Source: Aeromicrobium sp.
GTDB lineage: Bacteria > Actinomycetota > Actinomycetes > Propionibacteriales > Nocardioidaceae
Assembly (NCBI GenBank): GCA_014377785.1
Contig: JACMOZ010000035.1
Span: 1 to 38,884, forward strand
DNA length: 38,884 nucleotides
Reading direction: 5' to 3'
Shown: piece by piece, positions 25,157 to 33,229 of the stretch
How positions within the stretch are numbered: position 1 is the stretch's first letter
How the letters are laid out: each line of letters opens with the position of its first letter
The notes under the pieces: model-generated
Told to the model about the DNA's origin: nothing
The model's database searches: none
Seen by the model: the letters and a program-made list of their open reading frames with translations, nothing else
Translations under genes and position numbers: made by a program

Positions 25157-28100
25157 GTGGGGTGGCATAACCCGGATGTCACGTGGGCCGAACTCGAAAG
25201 ACGGTTGTCGGGTCGGCCTCCGCAGCGGCCCCAGGGCGACGGCGGTGATTCGCCCGGTTGGTCGCGCAAACGCGAGGCCTATGACCCCGAGGAGAGGCCG
25301 CACCGCCCCGACGATTCGGTGCCGTATGCCGAATTGCACTGTCACAGCAACTTCAGTTTCCTCGACGGTGCGAGCGAGCCCGGTGCACTCGTCGAGGAGG
25401 CCGTCCGACAGGGCCTTCATGCCCTCGCCATCACCGACCACGACGGCTTTTATGGAGCGGTGCGCTTCGCCGAGGCCGCGCAGGAATACCCCGAACTCAA
25501 AACCGTCTACGGCGCGGAGTTGTCGCTCGGGCTGACCGCGCCGCAAAACGGCATACCCGATCCCGCGGGCAACCACGTGTTGATCCTCGCTGCGGGCGTT
25601 GAGGGTTATTTCAAGTTGGCGTCGGCCATCACTGAGGCGCAACTGAACGGCGAGGAAAAGGGGCGACCCCTCTATGACCTCGAGGAGCTGGCCGCTCAGG
25701 GCAAGGGTGACTGGTTCGTCCTGACCGGTTGCCGCAAGGGGCTCGTTCGCCATGCGTTGGCGACTGGGGGACGCGCTGCGGCGGCGGCCGAACTCGACCG
25801 GCTCACGGCGCTGTTCGGGCATGACCAGGTCGCCGTCGAACTCTTCGACCACGGCGGCCCCGAGGACAGCGCGGTCAACGACGCCCTGGCCGCTCTCGCA
25901 GCCGATCACGGTCTGCCCGTCGTCGCCAGCAACAATGTGCACTTCGCGAGTCCGACACAGCGGCGACTCGCCCATGCGGTCGCGGCCGTGCGGGCCCGGC
26001 GCAGCCTCGCCGACATGAACGGCTGGTTGCCGGCCGCTGGTTCGGCCTATGTGCGTTCGGGTGCCGAAATGAAAAGAATTTTCCACCGTTATCCAGGCGC
26101 TGTGGAGAGGACAGTTCCGTTATCTGACGACCTGGCCTTCAACCTCAAGGCCGCTTCGCCCAAACTTCCCAAACAAGACGTCCCCGAGGGTCATACGCCC
26201 ATGACGTGGCTGCGCGAACTCGTCAGAATTGGCGCTGATGAGGTCTATGCCGACATTCGTCCGAGGGCCGAAGAGCGCCTCCGGGCCGAACTCGCGGTGA
26301 TCGAGGACAAAGACTTCCCGGGCTATTTCCTCATAGTCCGCGACATCGTGCACTTCGCCAAAAGCCGGGGGATTTTGTGCCAAGGCCGCGGATCGGCGGC
26401 CAATTCGGCAGTTTGCTATGGCCTTGGCATCACGGCTGTCGACTCGATCAAATACGACTTGCCGTTCGCGCGCTTCCTCTCCGCGACCCGCGAAGAGGAG
26501 CCCGACATCGATGTCGATTTCGACTCAAGGCGGCGCGAAGAAGTCATCCAGGAGGTCTACCGGCGTTATGGCCGCCGTAACGCCGCCCAGGTCGCCAACG
26601 TCATCACCTATCGGCCCAAGTCGGCGATCCGCGACATGGCCAAGGCGCTCGGCTACAGCGTCGGCCAGCAGGATGCGTGGTCCAAACAGATCGAGTCGTG
26701 GGGATCGATCGATTCCGGCGGTGACCACGAAGTGCCCGCTCCCGTCGTCGAACTCGCCCAGCAATTGCTCAAGGCGCCCCGCCACCTCGGCATCCACTCC
26801 GGTGGCATGGTCCTCACCGAGCGTCCGGTCGGCGAGGTGTGCCCGATCGAGCACGGCCGTATGGACAACCGCACGGTGCTGCAATGGGACAAGGACGACT
26901 GCGCCTGGATGGGGCTGGTCAAGTTCGACCTGCTGGGCCTGGGCATGCTCGGCGCGATCCAACATACGTTCAACCTCGTAGCCGAACATTGCGGTGAACA
27001 GTGGTCGTTGCAAAACATGCCCAAGGAGGAAGCTGGCGTCTACGACATGTTGTGCCGGGCCGATTCGATCGGCGTTTTCCAGGTCGAAAGCCGCGCCCAG
27101 ATCGGTACTCTGCCACGGTTGCAGCCGCGCCGGTTTTATGACCTCGTGATCGAGATCGCGCTGATCCGGCCCGGCCCGATCCAGGGCGGCGCCGTGCATC
27201 CCTACATCCGGCGGGCGATGGGCAAAGAAAAAATCACCTACATGCATCCCAAACTCGAGCCGGTTCTCGAGCGCACCAAGGGAGTGCCGCTGTTCCAGGA
27301 ACAACTCATGCAGATCGCGATGGCGGTCGGTGGCTGCACGGGTGATGACGCCGACTTGTTGCGGCGCGCGATGGGGTCCAAACGTGGCATCGAAAAGATC
27401 GGCAAACTCCGTCAGAAGATGTATGACGGCATGAAGGAAAACGGTATCGAAGGCGAACTCGCCGATGCGATTTACGACAAGATCGAGGCCTTCGCCAACT
27501 TCGGCTTCGCCGAGAGCCACGCCATCAGCTTCGCTTTGCTCGTCTATGCGAGTTCTTGGCTCAAACTGCACTATCCGGGGGCGTTCCTGGCGGCGTTGTT
27601 GCGTTCGCAACCGATGGGTTTTTATTCGCCTCAGTCGTTGACCGCTGATGCCCGGCACCACGGTGTGAAAATCCTGCGGCCCGATGTCCTCCACTCGGGC
27701 GTCCAGGCAGATCTGGAGCCTCTGCATGGTCGAAATGGGGGCGACGGGGGAGTGACCGGCATGGCTGAATGCCTTCATACCGAACAACCCGAAGTCCCCA
27801 AATTCGACCGGGAGGCTCCGAACCGCACGGCCGAACACCGCCGCGACGGTGGCTTCGCGGTGCGACTCGGGTTCACCGAAGTCCAGGGCCTCGGCACCGA
27901 TGTTGCCGAACGGATCGTGGCGGCGCGGGCCGAGCAGCCGTTCACCGACGTGGCCGATGTGTCGAGGCGGTCCGGACTCTCGGTGCGACAGATGGAGTCC
28001 CTAGCGACCGCCGGGGCGTTCGACGGTTTCGGCATCTCGCGGCGGCAGGCGCTGTGGAATGCCGGTTATGTCGAATCGGCCGATCAACTCGAGGGCACCT

Positions 28101-28573
28101 CGGTCACATTGGCTCCGCCGATGCTCCCGGGCATGTCTCCGGTCGAACTCACCCTCGCCGACCTGTGGGCAACCAGGATCTCTCCCGACGACCACCCGAT
28201 CGGTCATTTGCGCGCACTCCTGGACACCAACGGCGTCCTTGCAATCGGCAGCCTCGGGGCGGCCGAGCCCGGTCGGCGCATCAAGGTCGCCGGCCTCATC
28301 ACCCACCGGCAACGCCCCCACACCGCCGGGGGAATCACGTTCCTCAACCTCGAGGACGAGACCGGCATGCTCAACGTCGTCTGTTCGGCGGCGTTGTGGC
28401 AGCGCTATCGCCGGGTCGGGCGCAATGCCGCCGGCATGATCATTCGCGGCATCCTCGAGCGCAACGAAGGCGTCACCAACCTCATCGCCGACAAGCTCAT
28501 ACGGATCGAGGAGGCCTACCCGGACGCGCGAAGCGTAGTTCCGGGTCGGCATCGGTCACGCGACTTCCGCTGA
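25157..28573 (+). CDS. dnaE2: Error-prone DNA polymerase III alpha subunit DnaE2
   Basis: 1138-aa C-family polymerase for SOS translesion synthesis. The N-terminal PHP domain shows YAELHCHSNFSFLDGASEP (~57-75) and ALAITDHDGFYG (~90-101). The palm has the catalytic aspartates PDIDVDFDSRRREEV (~449). QGRGSAANSAVCYGLGIT and FAESHAISFALLVYASSWLK are conserved blocks, and an OB-fold lies near the C-terminus (IKVAGLITHRQRPHTAGG, ~1040), ending SRDFR as in other DnaE2s. It is slightly longer than the usual ~1050-1100, with a charged insertion at ~855-890. The start is GTG 25157 with GAGAGGGG upstream, 26 nt after imuB. Third gene of the SOS operon. Confidence 0.96.
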   Translation: MGWHNPDVTWAELERRLSGRPPQRPQGDGGDSPGWSRKREAYDPEERPHRPDDSVPYAELHCHSNFSFLDGASEPGALVEEAVRQGLHALAITDHDGFYGAVRFAEAAQEYPELKTVYGAELSLGLTAPQNGIPDPAGNHVLILAAGVEGYFKLASAITEAQLNGEEKGRPLYDLEELAAQGKGDWFVLTGCRKGLVRHALATGGRAAAAAELDRLTALFGHDQVAVELFDHGGPEDSAVNDALAALAADHGLPVVASNNVHFASPTQRRLAHAVAAVRARRSLADMNGWLPAAGSAYVRSGAEMKRIFHRYPGAVERTVPLSDDLAFNLKAASPKLPKQDVPEGHTPMTWLRELVRIGADEVYADIRPRAEERLRAELAVIEDKDFPGYFLIVRDIVHFAKSRGILCQGRGSAANSAVCYGLGITAVDSIKYDLPFARFLSATREEEPDIDVDFDSRRREEVIQEVYRRYGRRNAAQVANVITYRPKSAIRDMAKALGYSVGQQDAWSKQIESWGSIDSGGDHEVPAPVVELAQQLLKAPRHLGIHSGGMVLTERPVGEVCPIEHGRMDNRTVLQWDKDDCAWMGLVKFDLLGLGMLGAIQHTFNLVAEHCGEQWSLQNMPKEEAGVYDMLCRADSIGVFQVESRAQIGTLPRLQPRRFYDLVIEIALIRPGPIQGGAVHPYIRRAMGKEKITYMHPKLEPVLERTKGVPLFQEQLMQIAMAVGGCTGDDADLLRRAMGSKRGIEKIGKLRQKMYDGMKENGIEGELADAIYDKIEAFANFGFAESHAISFALLVYASSWLKLHYPGAFLAALLRSQPMGFYSPQSLTADARHHGVKILRPDVLHSGVQADLEPLHGRNGGDGGVTGMAECLHTEQPEVPKFDREAPNRTAEHRRDGGFAVRLGFTEVQGLGTDVAERIVAARAEQPFTDVADVSRRSGLSVRQMESLATAGAFDGFGISRRQALWNAGYVESADQLEGTSVTLAPPMLPGMSPVELTLADLWATRISPDDHPIGHLRALLDTNGVLAIGSLGAAEPGRRIKVAGLITHRQRPHTAGGITFLNLEDETGMLNVVCSAALWQRYRRVGRNAAGMIIRGILERNEGVTNLIADKLIRIEEAYPDARSVVPGRHRSRDFR

Positions 28574-28578
28574 CCCCC

Positions 28579-28668
28579 ATCGGCGGTGGCTTACGCACCG
28601 CGTGATGCGGTGCCGTGGTGGGTAAGTCACCGCCCAACGCCAGTCGTGGTGCGTAAGTCACCGCCCAA
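28579..28668. repeat. Three-copy hairpin element after dnaE2
   Basis: Two 24-nt direct copies (28614-28637 and 28645-28668, 23/24 identical, period 31 nt, each containing GTAAGTCACCGCCCAA) are preceded by one inverted copy (28579-28602) matching about 20/24. Two central mismatches are G-T wobbles, so the RNA stem is kept. Either direct copy could pair with the inverted one. The core GCGGTGGCTTA recurs in the element after mnmA. It starts 5 nt after the dnaE2 stop. Confidence 0.8.
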
Positions 28669-28705
28669 GGGCGAGGATTTGCGACTTAGGGTTGTGCTGA
28701 CCTTA

Positions 28706-28736
28706 AGTAGGGGTTAGAGTCATTCTTACCTTTACT
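28706..28736. promoter_or_regulatory. Candidate NrtR operator upstream of the nad operon
   Basis: A 31-nt dyad centred on 28721 has arms AGTAGGGGTTAGAGT and ATTCTTACCTTTACT, matching at 11 of 15 positions. It lies 13 nt before the nrtR ATG. An adjoining inverted pair, ACTTAGGGT (28684-28692) and ACCTTAAGT (28700-28708), overlaps its left end. NrtR proteins normally bind such dyads in front of NAD genes; here the assignment is by position and symmetry. Confidence 0.65.
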
Positions 28737-28749
28737 GGACGGATGGGAA

Positions 28750-29478
28750 ATGACCACGCAAATCGAGACCGAAGTGTCTCTCGCCGTGTCCACGGTGATC
28801 TTTGCGTTGCGTCCCGACCCCGAGTCCGGCCTCATGACGCTGTGGATTCCGCTCGTCAAACGCATCCGCGAACCCTATGGAGGCCAGTGGGCGCTCCCCG
28901 GCGGACCGCTCATCGCCGGCGAAGACCTCGCTGCCTCGGCCAACCACACGCTCGAGCGCACCACCGGGCTCACCCCCAAATACCTCGAGCAGTTGTATGC
29001 GTTCGGTGCCGTCGACCGTTCGCCGGACCGGGTTGTGTCGATCGTCTACTGGGCGCTCGTCCCCTCCGATGAAGCCGCCCGGGCGATCGACGGCAAGAAC
29101 ATCCAGTGGTTTCCTGCCGACAAAGTGCCGCCGCTTGCCTTCGACCACAACACGATCGTCGAGTATGCGTTGTGGCGACTCCGCAACAAGATGGAATACA
29201 GCCGCATCGCGAATGCCTTCCTCGGCCAGATGTTCACCCTCGCCGATTTGCGCGAAGTCCACGAGGCCGTCCTGCGCAAGCCGATCGACCCGGCAAACTT
29301 CCGCCGCCAGATCCTCACGTCGAAGGCGATCGAGGCGACCGGCACTTGCGTCATCGGCACAAGCCACCGGCCGCCTCGCCTCTATCGCTACAACGCGGCC
29401 GTTCAATTCGCCGACGTTGGCCCGCTCACCCACACCGCTAACCCCGTCAGGAGCACCGATGACGATCTCGGTCAATGA
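28750..29478 (+). CDS. nrtR: NrtR-type Nudix-related transcriptional regulator of NAD synthesis
   Basis: 242-aa protein with an N-terminal Nudix fold and a C-terminal winged helix. The Nudix part reads YGGQWALPGGPLIAGEDL, then NHTLERTTGLTPKYLEQLY: the catalytic REXXEEXG of true hydrolases is replaced (no paired glutamates), so the domain probably senses an ADP-ribose-type ligand rather than cleaving it. The YLEQLYAFGAVDR-RVVSIVYWALVP stretch is typical of NrtR. The C-terminal HTH covers ~150-215 (FTLADLREVHEAVLRKPIDP, NFRRQILTSKAIEATG). It overlaps nadA by 20 nt and is the first gene of nrtR-nadA-nadB-nadC-nifS. Predicted to repress this operon, with the palindrome upstream as operator. Confidence 0.88.
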   Translation: MTTQIETEVSLAVSTVIFALRPDPESGLMTLWIPLVKRIREPYGGQWALPGGPLIAGEDLAASANHTLERTTGLTPKYLEQLYAFGAVDRSPDRVVSIVYWALVPSDEAARAIDGKNIQWFPADKVPPLAFDHNTIVEYALWRLRNKMEYSRIANAFLGQMFTLADLREVHEAVLRKPIDPANFRRQILTSKAIEATGTCVIGTSHRPPRLYRYNAAVQFADVGPLTHTANPVRSTDDDLGQ

Positions 29479-30718
29479 ACGCGTAGTTGCCGCACCCGCA
29501 TCCAGTTGTGATGCCGAACTGGCCAAGGGGCCCTGGGAGTTCGATGCCATGCCCGGCTACGGTCCCGGTGCCTCCGAGGACGACGTCATCCCCGAACCGA
29601 TAGTGCGGCGAGGGCAGTTGCCGGCTGCATACCAACGCGCGAGCCAGGAAGATCTGCACGAACGCATCCTCGCCGCCAAGGCAAAGCTCGGCGACAAACT
29701 CGTCATCCTCGGCCACTTCTACCAACGCGACGAGGTCATACAGTACGCCGACTTCGTTGGTGACTCCTTCCAGTTGGCCAATGCGGCGCTGACCAAACCC
29801 GATGCTGAGACGATCATGTTCTGCGGTGTCCATTTCATGGCCGAAACCGCCAATATCCTGGCCCGGCCAGGGCAGCGGGTCATCCTGCCCAACCTCGCAG
29901 CCGGCTGCTCCATGGCAGACATGGCCGACGAAGACTCAGTAGATGACTGCTGGGAAGAGATCACCGAAATCTACGGCTCCGACACTGACGCCGAAGGCAA
30001 GCAGCCGGTCATCCCGGTCACTTACATGAATTCTTCGGCAGCGCTCAAGGCATTTTGCGGAAAGCACGGCGGGATCGTCTGTACGTCGTCCAACGCGTCG
30101 ACCGTCCTGGAATGGGCCTTCGAACGCGGCCAGCGGGTCTTGTTCTTTCCCGATCAGCACCTCGGGCGCAACACCGCCAAGGCGATGGGCATTCCGCTCG
30201 AACAGATGCCGATGTGGAATCCGCGCAAACCCCTCGGCGGCAACACCGAAGCCGAACTCCGCGATGCCAAGGTTTTGTTGTGGCACGGATTCTGTTCGGT
30301 CCACAAGCGTTTCACCGTTGCGCAGATCGACAAAGCCCGGGCCGACTATCCCGGCGTTCAGGTCATCGTGCATCCCGAATGCCCGATGCCGGTTGTGGAT
30401 GCGGCCGACGCGGCGGGTTCGACCGACTTCATCCGCAAGGCCATCGAGGCGGCCGATCCGGGCTCGGTCCTGGCGATCGGCACCGAGATCAACATGGTCA
30501 ACCGTCTTCAGGCCGAACACCCGGACAAGACGATTTTTTGCCTCGATCCGGTCGTCTGCCCCTGCTCGACGATGTATCGCATTCATCCGGGTTATCTCGC
30601 CTGGACGCTCGAGGGCCTCGTCGAGGGTGAGGTTCGCAACGAGATCGTCGTCGAGCCGCATATCGCCAAAGACGCCAAAGTCGCGCTCGAGCGCATGCTC
30701 GCGGCGTTGCCTAAGTAA
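29459..30718 (+). CDS. nadA: Quinolinate synthase NadA
   Basis: 419-aa [4Fe-4S] enzyme condensing iminoaspartate with dihydroxyacetone phosphate to quinolinate in de novo NAD synthesis. Visible: LVILGHFYQRDEVIQYADFVGDSFQL, FCGVHFMAETANIL, the three likely cluster cysteines in AAGCSMADM (~150), WHGFCSVH (~280) and VVCPCSTMY (~366), plus CTSSNAS, FFPDQHLGRNTA and HPECPMPV. Its length matches the long actinobacterial/Bacillus type. The start is ATG 29459, with CAGGAG upstream and a 20-nt overlap with nrtR; a longer open frame from 28877 is out-of-frame nrtR sequence. The following nadB supplies iminoaspartate, and the nifS-like gene downstream probably supplies cluster sulfur. Confidence 0.97.
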   Translation: MTISVNERVVAAPASSCDAELAKGPWEFDAMPGYGPGASEDDVIPEPIVRRGQLPAAYQRASQEDLHERILAAKAKLGDKLVILGHFYQRDEVIQYADFVGDSFQLANAALTKPDAETIMFCGVHFMAETANILARPGQRVILPNLAAGCSMADMADEDSVDDCWEEITEIYGSDTDAEGKQPVIPVTYMNSSAALKAFCGKHGGIVCTSSNASTVLEWAFERGQRVLFFPDQHLGRNTAKAMGIPLEQMPMWNPRKPLGGNTEAELRDAKVLLWHGFCSVHKRFTVAQIDKARADYPGVQVIVHPECPMPVVDAADAAGSTDFIRKAIEAADPGSVLAIGTEINMVNRLQAEHPDKTIFCLDPVVCPCSTMYRIHPGYLAWTLEGLVEGEVRNEIVVEPHIAKDAKVALERMLAALPK

Positions 30719-30747
30719 GTGCTGCCAAAGTGAAGAAAGGAATGTTC

Positions 30748-32280
30748 ATGAAGAGCATCCTCGTGGTTGGCAGCGGCGTCGCGGGCATGACCGCCGCCCT
30801 CGAAGCAGCCGAACACTATGACGTCACGCTGCTGACCAAGTCCGACTTGTCGCAGAGCAATACGCGTTATGCCCAGGGCGGTATCGCCGTGGTGACGACC
30901 GAGGGTGACAGTGTCGAATCCCATGTGGCCGACACCTTGCTCGCCGGCGCCGGACTCAGTGATCAAGACGCGGTCCAGTTGTTGTGCGAGGAGGGCCCCG
31001 CGGCGTTCGACGAACTCATCGACCGCGGGGTGAAGTTCGACCAGGTCGACGGTCATCTCGCCCACGGGCTCGAAGCCGCGCACTCGCATGCCCGCATCCT
31101 TCACGCCGGTGGCGATGCGACCGGTGCGGGCATCGCGTATGCCCTCATCGATCAGGTGCGTGCCAGCAAGGTGAGCGTCCGCGAATCGACAGCCGCGGTC
31201 GATCTCGTCATCGAGGACCTGCCCGATGGCGGGCACCGTGCGGTGGGCGTCACGCTTCTCAACGGTGAAGTCGTCCGCGCCGATGTGGTCATCCTGGCCA
31301 CCGGCGGCGCCGGCCAACTGTTTCCCTACACAACGAATCCCGAAGTCGCGACCGGCGACGGCGTGGCCATGGCGCTGCGTGCGGGGGCAGTCGTCTCTGA
31401 CCTCGAGTTCTATCAATTCCACCCGACGTCGCTCGATGCGCCGGACAACTTCCTCATCTCCGAGGCCGTCCGCGGCGAAGGCGCCGTCCTCATCGACCGC
31501 GAGGGCAAACGGTTCATGCTCGACATCCACCCCGACGCCGAACTCGCTCCCCGCGACGTCGTTGCCCGCGCGATCGCCGTCCAGATGGCAAAACAGTCGG
31601 GTGTTCCGGTGCGCTTGGACTGCACTCACCTCGGTGCTGATTTTCTTGCCAAGCGCTTCCCCAACATCGATGCCGCTTGCCGGGCGCAAGGTTTCGACTG
31701 GGGCAACGAGCCGATCCCCGTGACGCCGGCTGCGCACTATTGGATGGGCGGGATCCGGGCCGACGAGTGGGGGCGCACCTCAATCCCAGGCCTGTATGCC
31801 GTGGGCGAAGTCGCCTGTAACGGTCTTCACGGCGCCAACCGGCTCGCCTCCAACTCGCTGTTGGAAGGCGCCGTCTACGGCACCCGCTGCATCGCCGCCC
31901 TCGCCGATCCTCCGCCTCCAGAGCATCGGGACGCCGAGGACTGTGGCGCCGACTGGGCACAGCCCTTTGCCCTCGACCTCGCCGATCACGCCGATGCTGA
32001 CAACTTCACCCGCGACGACCTTCAGAGGCTGATGTGGGAGTTTGCCGGACTGACTCGTACGGGTGACCGGATGCTGGCCGCTTCGCGCCGTTTGGCTGCC
32101 TTTTCCACCCCTCGGGTGACCGATGCCAAATCGGCCGAGGACGCCAACCTGTTGATCGTGTCGCGAGCCGTGGTCGAGATGGCGTTGGCCAGGGAGGAGT
32201 CGCGTGGCGGCCACTACCGCAGTGATTTCCCCGCAACCCTGCCGGCGCAAGCCCACCACTCCTCGGCGGTCCAAAAATGA
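30748..32280 (+). CDS. nadB: L-aspartate oxidase NadB
   Basis: 510-aa FAD enzyme oxidising L-aspartate to iminoaspartate, the substrate of NadA. The FAD-binding start is ILVVGSGVAGMTAALEA. Other family blocks: SNTRYAQGGIAVV, HSHARILHAGGDATG, LATGGAGQLFPYTTNP, the active-site region FYQFHPTSL, EAVRGEGAVLIDREGKRFM and PAAHYWMGGI. The C-terminal helical domain (~400-510) is intact. I chose ATG 30748 because AAGGA is well spaced before it and the dinucleotide-binding strand begins at once; GTG 30730 and ATG 30742 are also in frame. It sits 29 nt after nadA. Confidence 0.97.
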   Translation: MKSILVVGSGVAGMTAALEAAEHYDVTLLTKSDLSQSNTRYAQGGIAVVTTEGDSVESHVADTLLAGAGLSDQDAVQLLCEEGPAAFDELIDRGVKFDQVDGHLAHGLEAAHSHARILHAGGDATGAGIAYALIDQVRASKVSVRESTAAVDLVIEDLPDGGHRAVGVTLLNGEVVRADVVILATGGAGQLFPYTTNPEVATGDGVAMALRAGAVVSDLEFYQFHPTSLDAPDNFLISEAVRGEGAVLIDREGKRFMLDIHPDAELAPRDVVARAIAVQMAKQSGVPVRLDCTHLGADFLAKRFPNIDAACRAQGFDWGNEPIPVTPAAHYWMGGIRADEWGRTSIPGLYAVGEVACNGLHGANRLASNSLLEGAVYGTRCIAALADPPPPEHRDAEDCGADWAQPFALDLADHADADNFTRDDLQRLMWEFAGLTRTGDRMLAASRRLAAFSTPRVTDAKSAEDANLLIVSRAVVEMALAREESRGGHYRSDFPATLPAQAHHSSAVQK

Positions 32281-32283
32281 AGC

Positions 32284-32371
32284 CGACGAGTCACGTACTC
32301 GCGCTGAGGAGTCACTCAGAAAGATCAATGCACACAGTAGGTGACTCGTCAGCGCGAGTGAACGACTCGTC
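32284..32371. repeat. Long hairpin between nadB and nadC
   Basis: The left arm (32284-32315, with TACTCGCGCTGA and GAGTCAC) pairs with the right arm (32341-32371, starting GTGACTCGTCAGCGCGAGTG) over about 30 positions, interrupted by a 4-nt internal loop and one mismatch. The loop is 25 nt. GAGTCAC repeats in the left arm and ACTCGTCAG in the right arm at a 21-nt period. It starts 3 nt after the nadB stop and lies inside the nad operon, so it may attenuate or stabilise rather than end transcription. Confidence 0.8.
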
Positions 32372-32389
32372 AGTGAAATGGGGGAGAGC

Positions 32390-33229
32390 ATGCTGACGCG
32401 GGAGCAGATCGACAAAGTCGTCCAGATGGCGCTCGAAGAAGATGCGCCATGGGGCGACATCACCTCCGAGACGCTCGTCGCGGAGGCGGCCGTTGCCAAC
32501 GCGGATCTGGTTGCGCGTGAGCCCGGCGTCTTCAGCGGTGGCGAGGTGTTCGCCATCGCGATGACGACCCTCGACGACACCGTCAAGGTCACGCTGCAGG
32601 TCGCCGACGGTGAGCATTTCGATAAGGGTGCGGTGTTGGCGAGAGTCAGTGGCCCCGCCCGGATCGTGCTCCGTGCCGAACGTGTTGCCCTCAACCTGGT
32701 CCAGCGGATGACCGGCATTGCCACGCTTACGGCGGTCTATGTCGCTGCCGTCGAGGGCACCAATGCCCGCGTCGTCGACACCCGCAAGACCACGCCGGGG
32801 TTGCGGGCACTCGAACGCCACGCGGTCCGCTCCGGCGGCGGGCACAACCACCGCTTCTCCCTGTCCGACGCGGTCATGGCCAAGGACAACCACCTCGCCG
32901 TCATCGACGACCTCACCGCTGCCCTGAAGCAGGCGCGCAAGGACTTGCCGCATACGACCCACATCGAGGTCGAGGTTGATCGGCTCGAACAACTCGACGC
33001 CGTTCTGGCCGCCGGGGTCGACACGATCATGCTCGACAACTTCAGCCTCGGCGATCTGCGCAGGGGAGTCGAGATCATCGGCGACCGGGCATTGGTCGAG
33101 GCCAGCGGCGGCATCACTCTCGACACCATCGCCGACGTCGCCAGGACCGGCGTCGGCGTCATCTCGGTCGGTGCGCTCACCCACAGTGTGCGGGCGCTCG
33201 ACCTGGGGCTTGACATTTCGGTCCGATGA
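32390..33229 (+). CDS. nadC: Nicotinate-nucleotide pyrophosphorylase (carboxylating) NadC
   Basis: 279-aa quinolinate phosphoribosyltransferase making nicotinate mononucleotide from quinolinate and PRPP. Visible: EDAPWGDITSETLV near the N-terminus, ERVALNLVQRMTGIATLT, the phosphate/substrate region VDTRKTTPGLRALERHAVRSGGGHNHR, MAKDNHLAV, EVEVDRLEQLDAVLAAGVDTIMLDNF, and SGGITLDTIADVARTGVGVISVGALTHS. The start is ATG 32390, right behind GGGGGAG; the ATG at 32378 is in frame but has no ribosome site. The 3' end overlaps the desulfurase gene by 4 nt (ATGA). Confidence 0.97.
   Translation: MLTREQIDKVVQMALEEDAPWGDITSETLVAEAAVANADLVAREPGVFSGGEVFAIAMTTLDDTVKVTLQVADGEHFDKGAVLARVSGPARIVLRAERVALNLVQRMTGIATLTAVYVAAVEGTNARVVDTRKTTPGLRALERHAVRSGGGHNHRFSLSDAVMAKDNHLAVIDDLTAALKQARKDLPHTTHIEVEVDRLEQLDAVLAAGVDTIMLDNFSLGDLRRGVEIIGDRALVEASGGITLDTIADVARTGVGVISVGALTHSVRALDLGLDISVR

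Noticed and set aside
26525-27838. 437-codon minus-strand frame opposite dnaE2
   Set aside because: Lies wholly antisense to a conserved polymerase with intact motifs; its translation has no recognisable domain.
28579-28668. Short direct repeats after dnaE2 as a CRISPR remnant
   Set aside because: Only two direct copies with a 7-nt gap plus an inverted copy; no spacer-sized intervals and no cas genes.
28877-29458. Long N-terminal extension of NadA
   Set aside because: This stretch is the +1 frame of nrtR; conserved NadA sequence begins only after the ATG at 29459, which has its own ribosome site.
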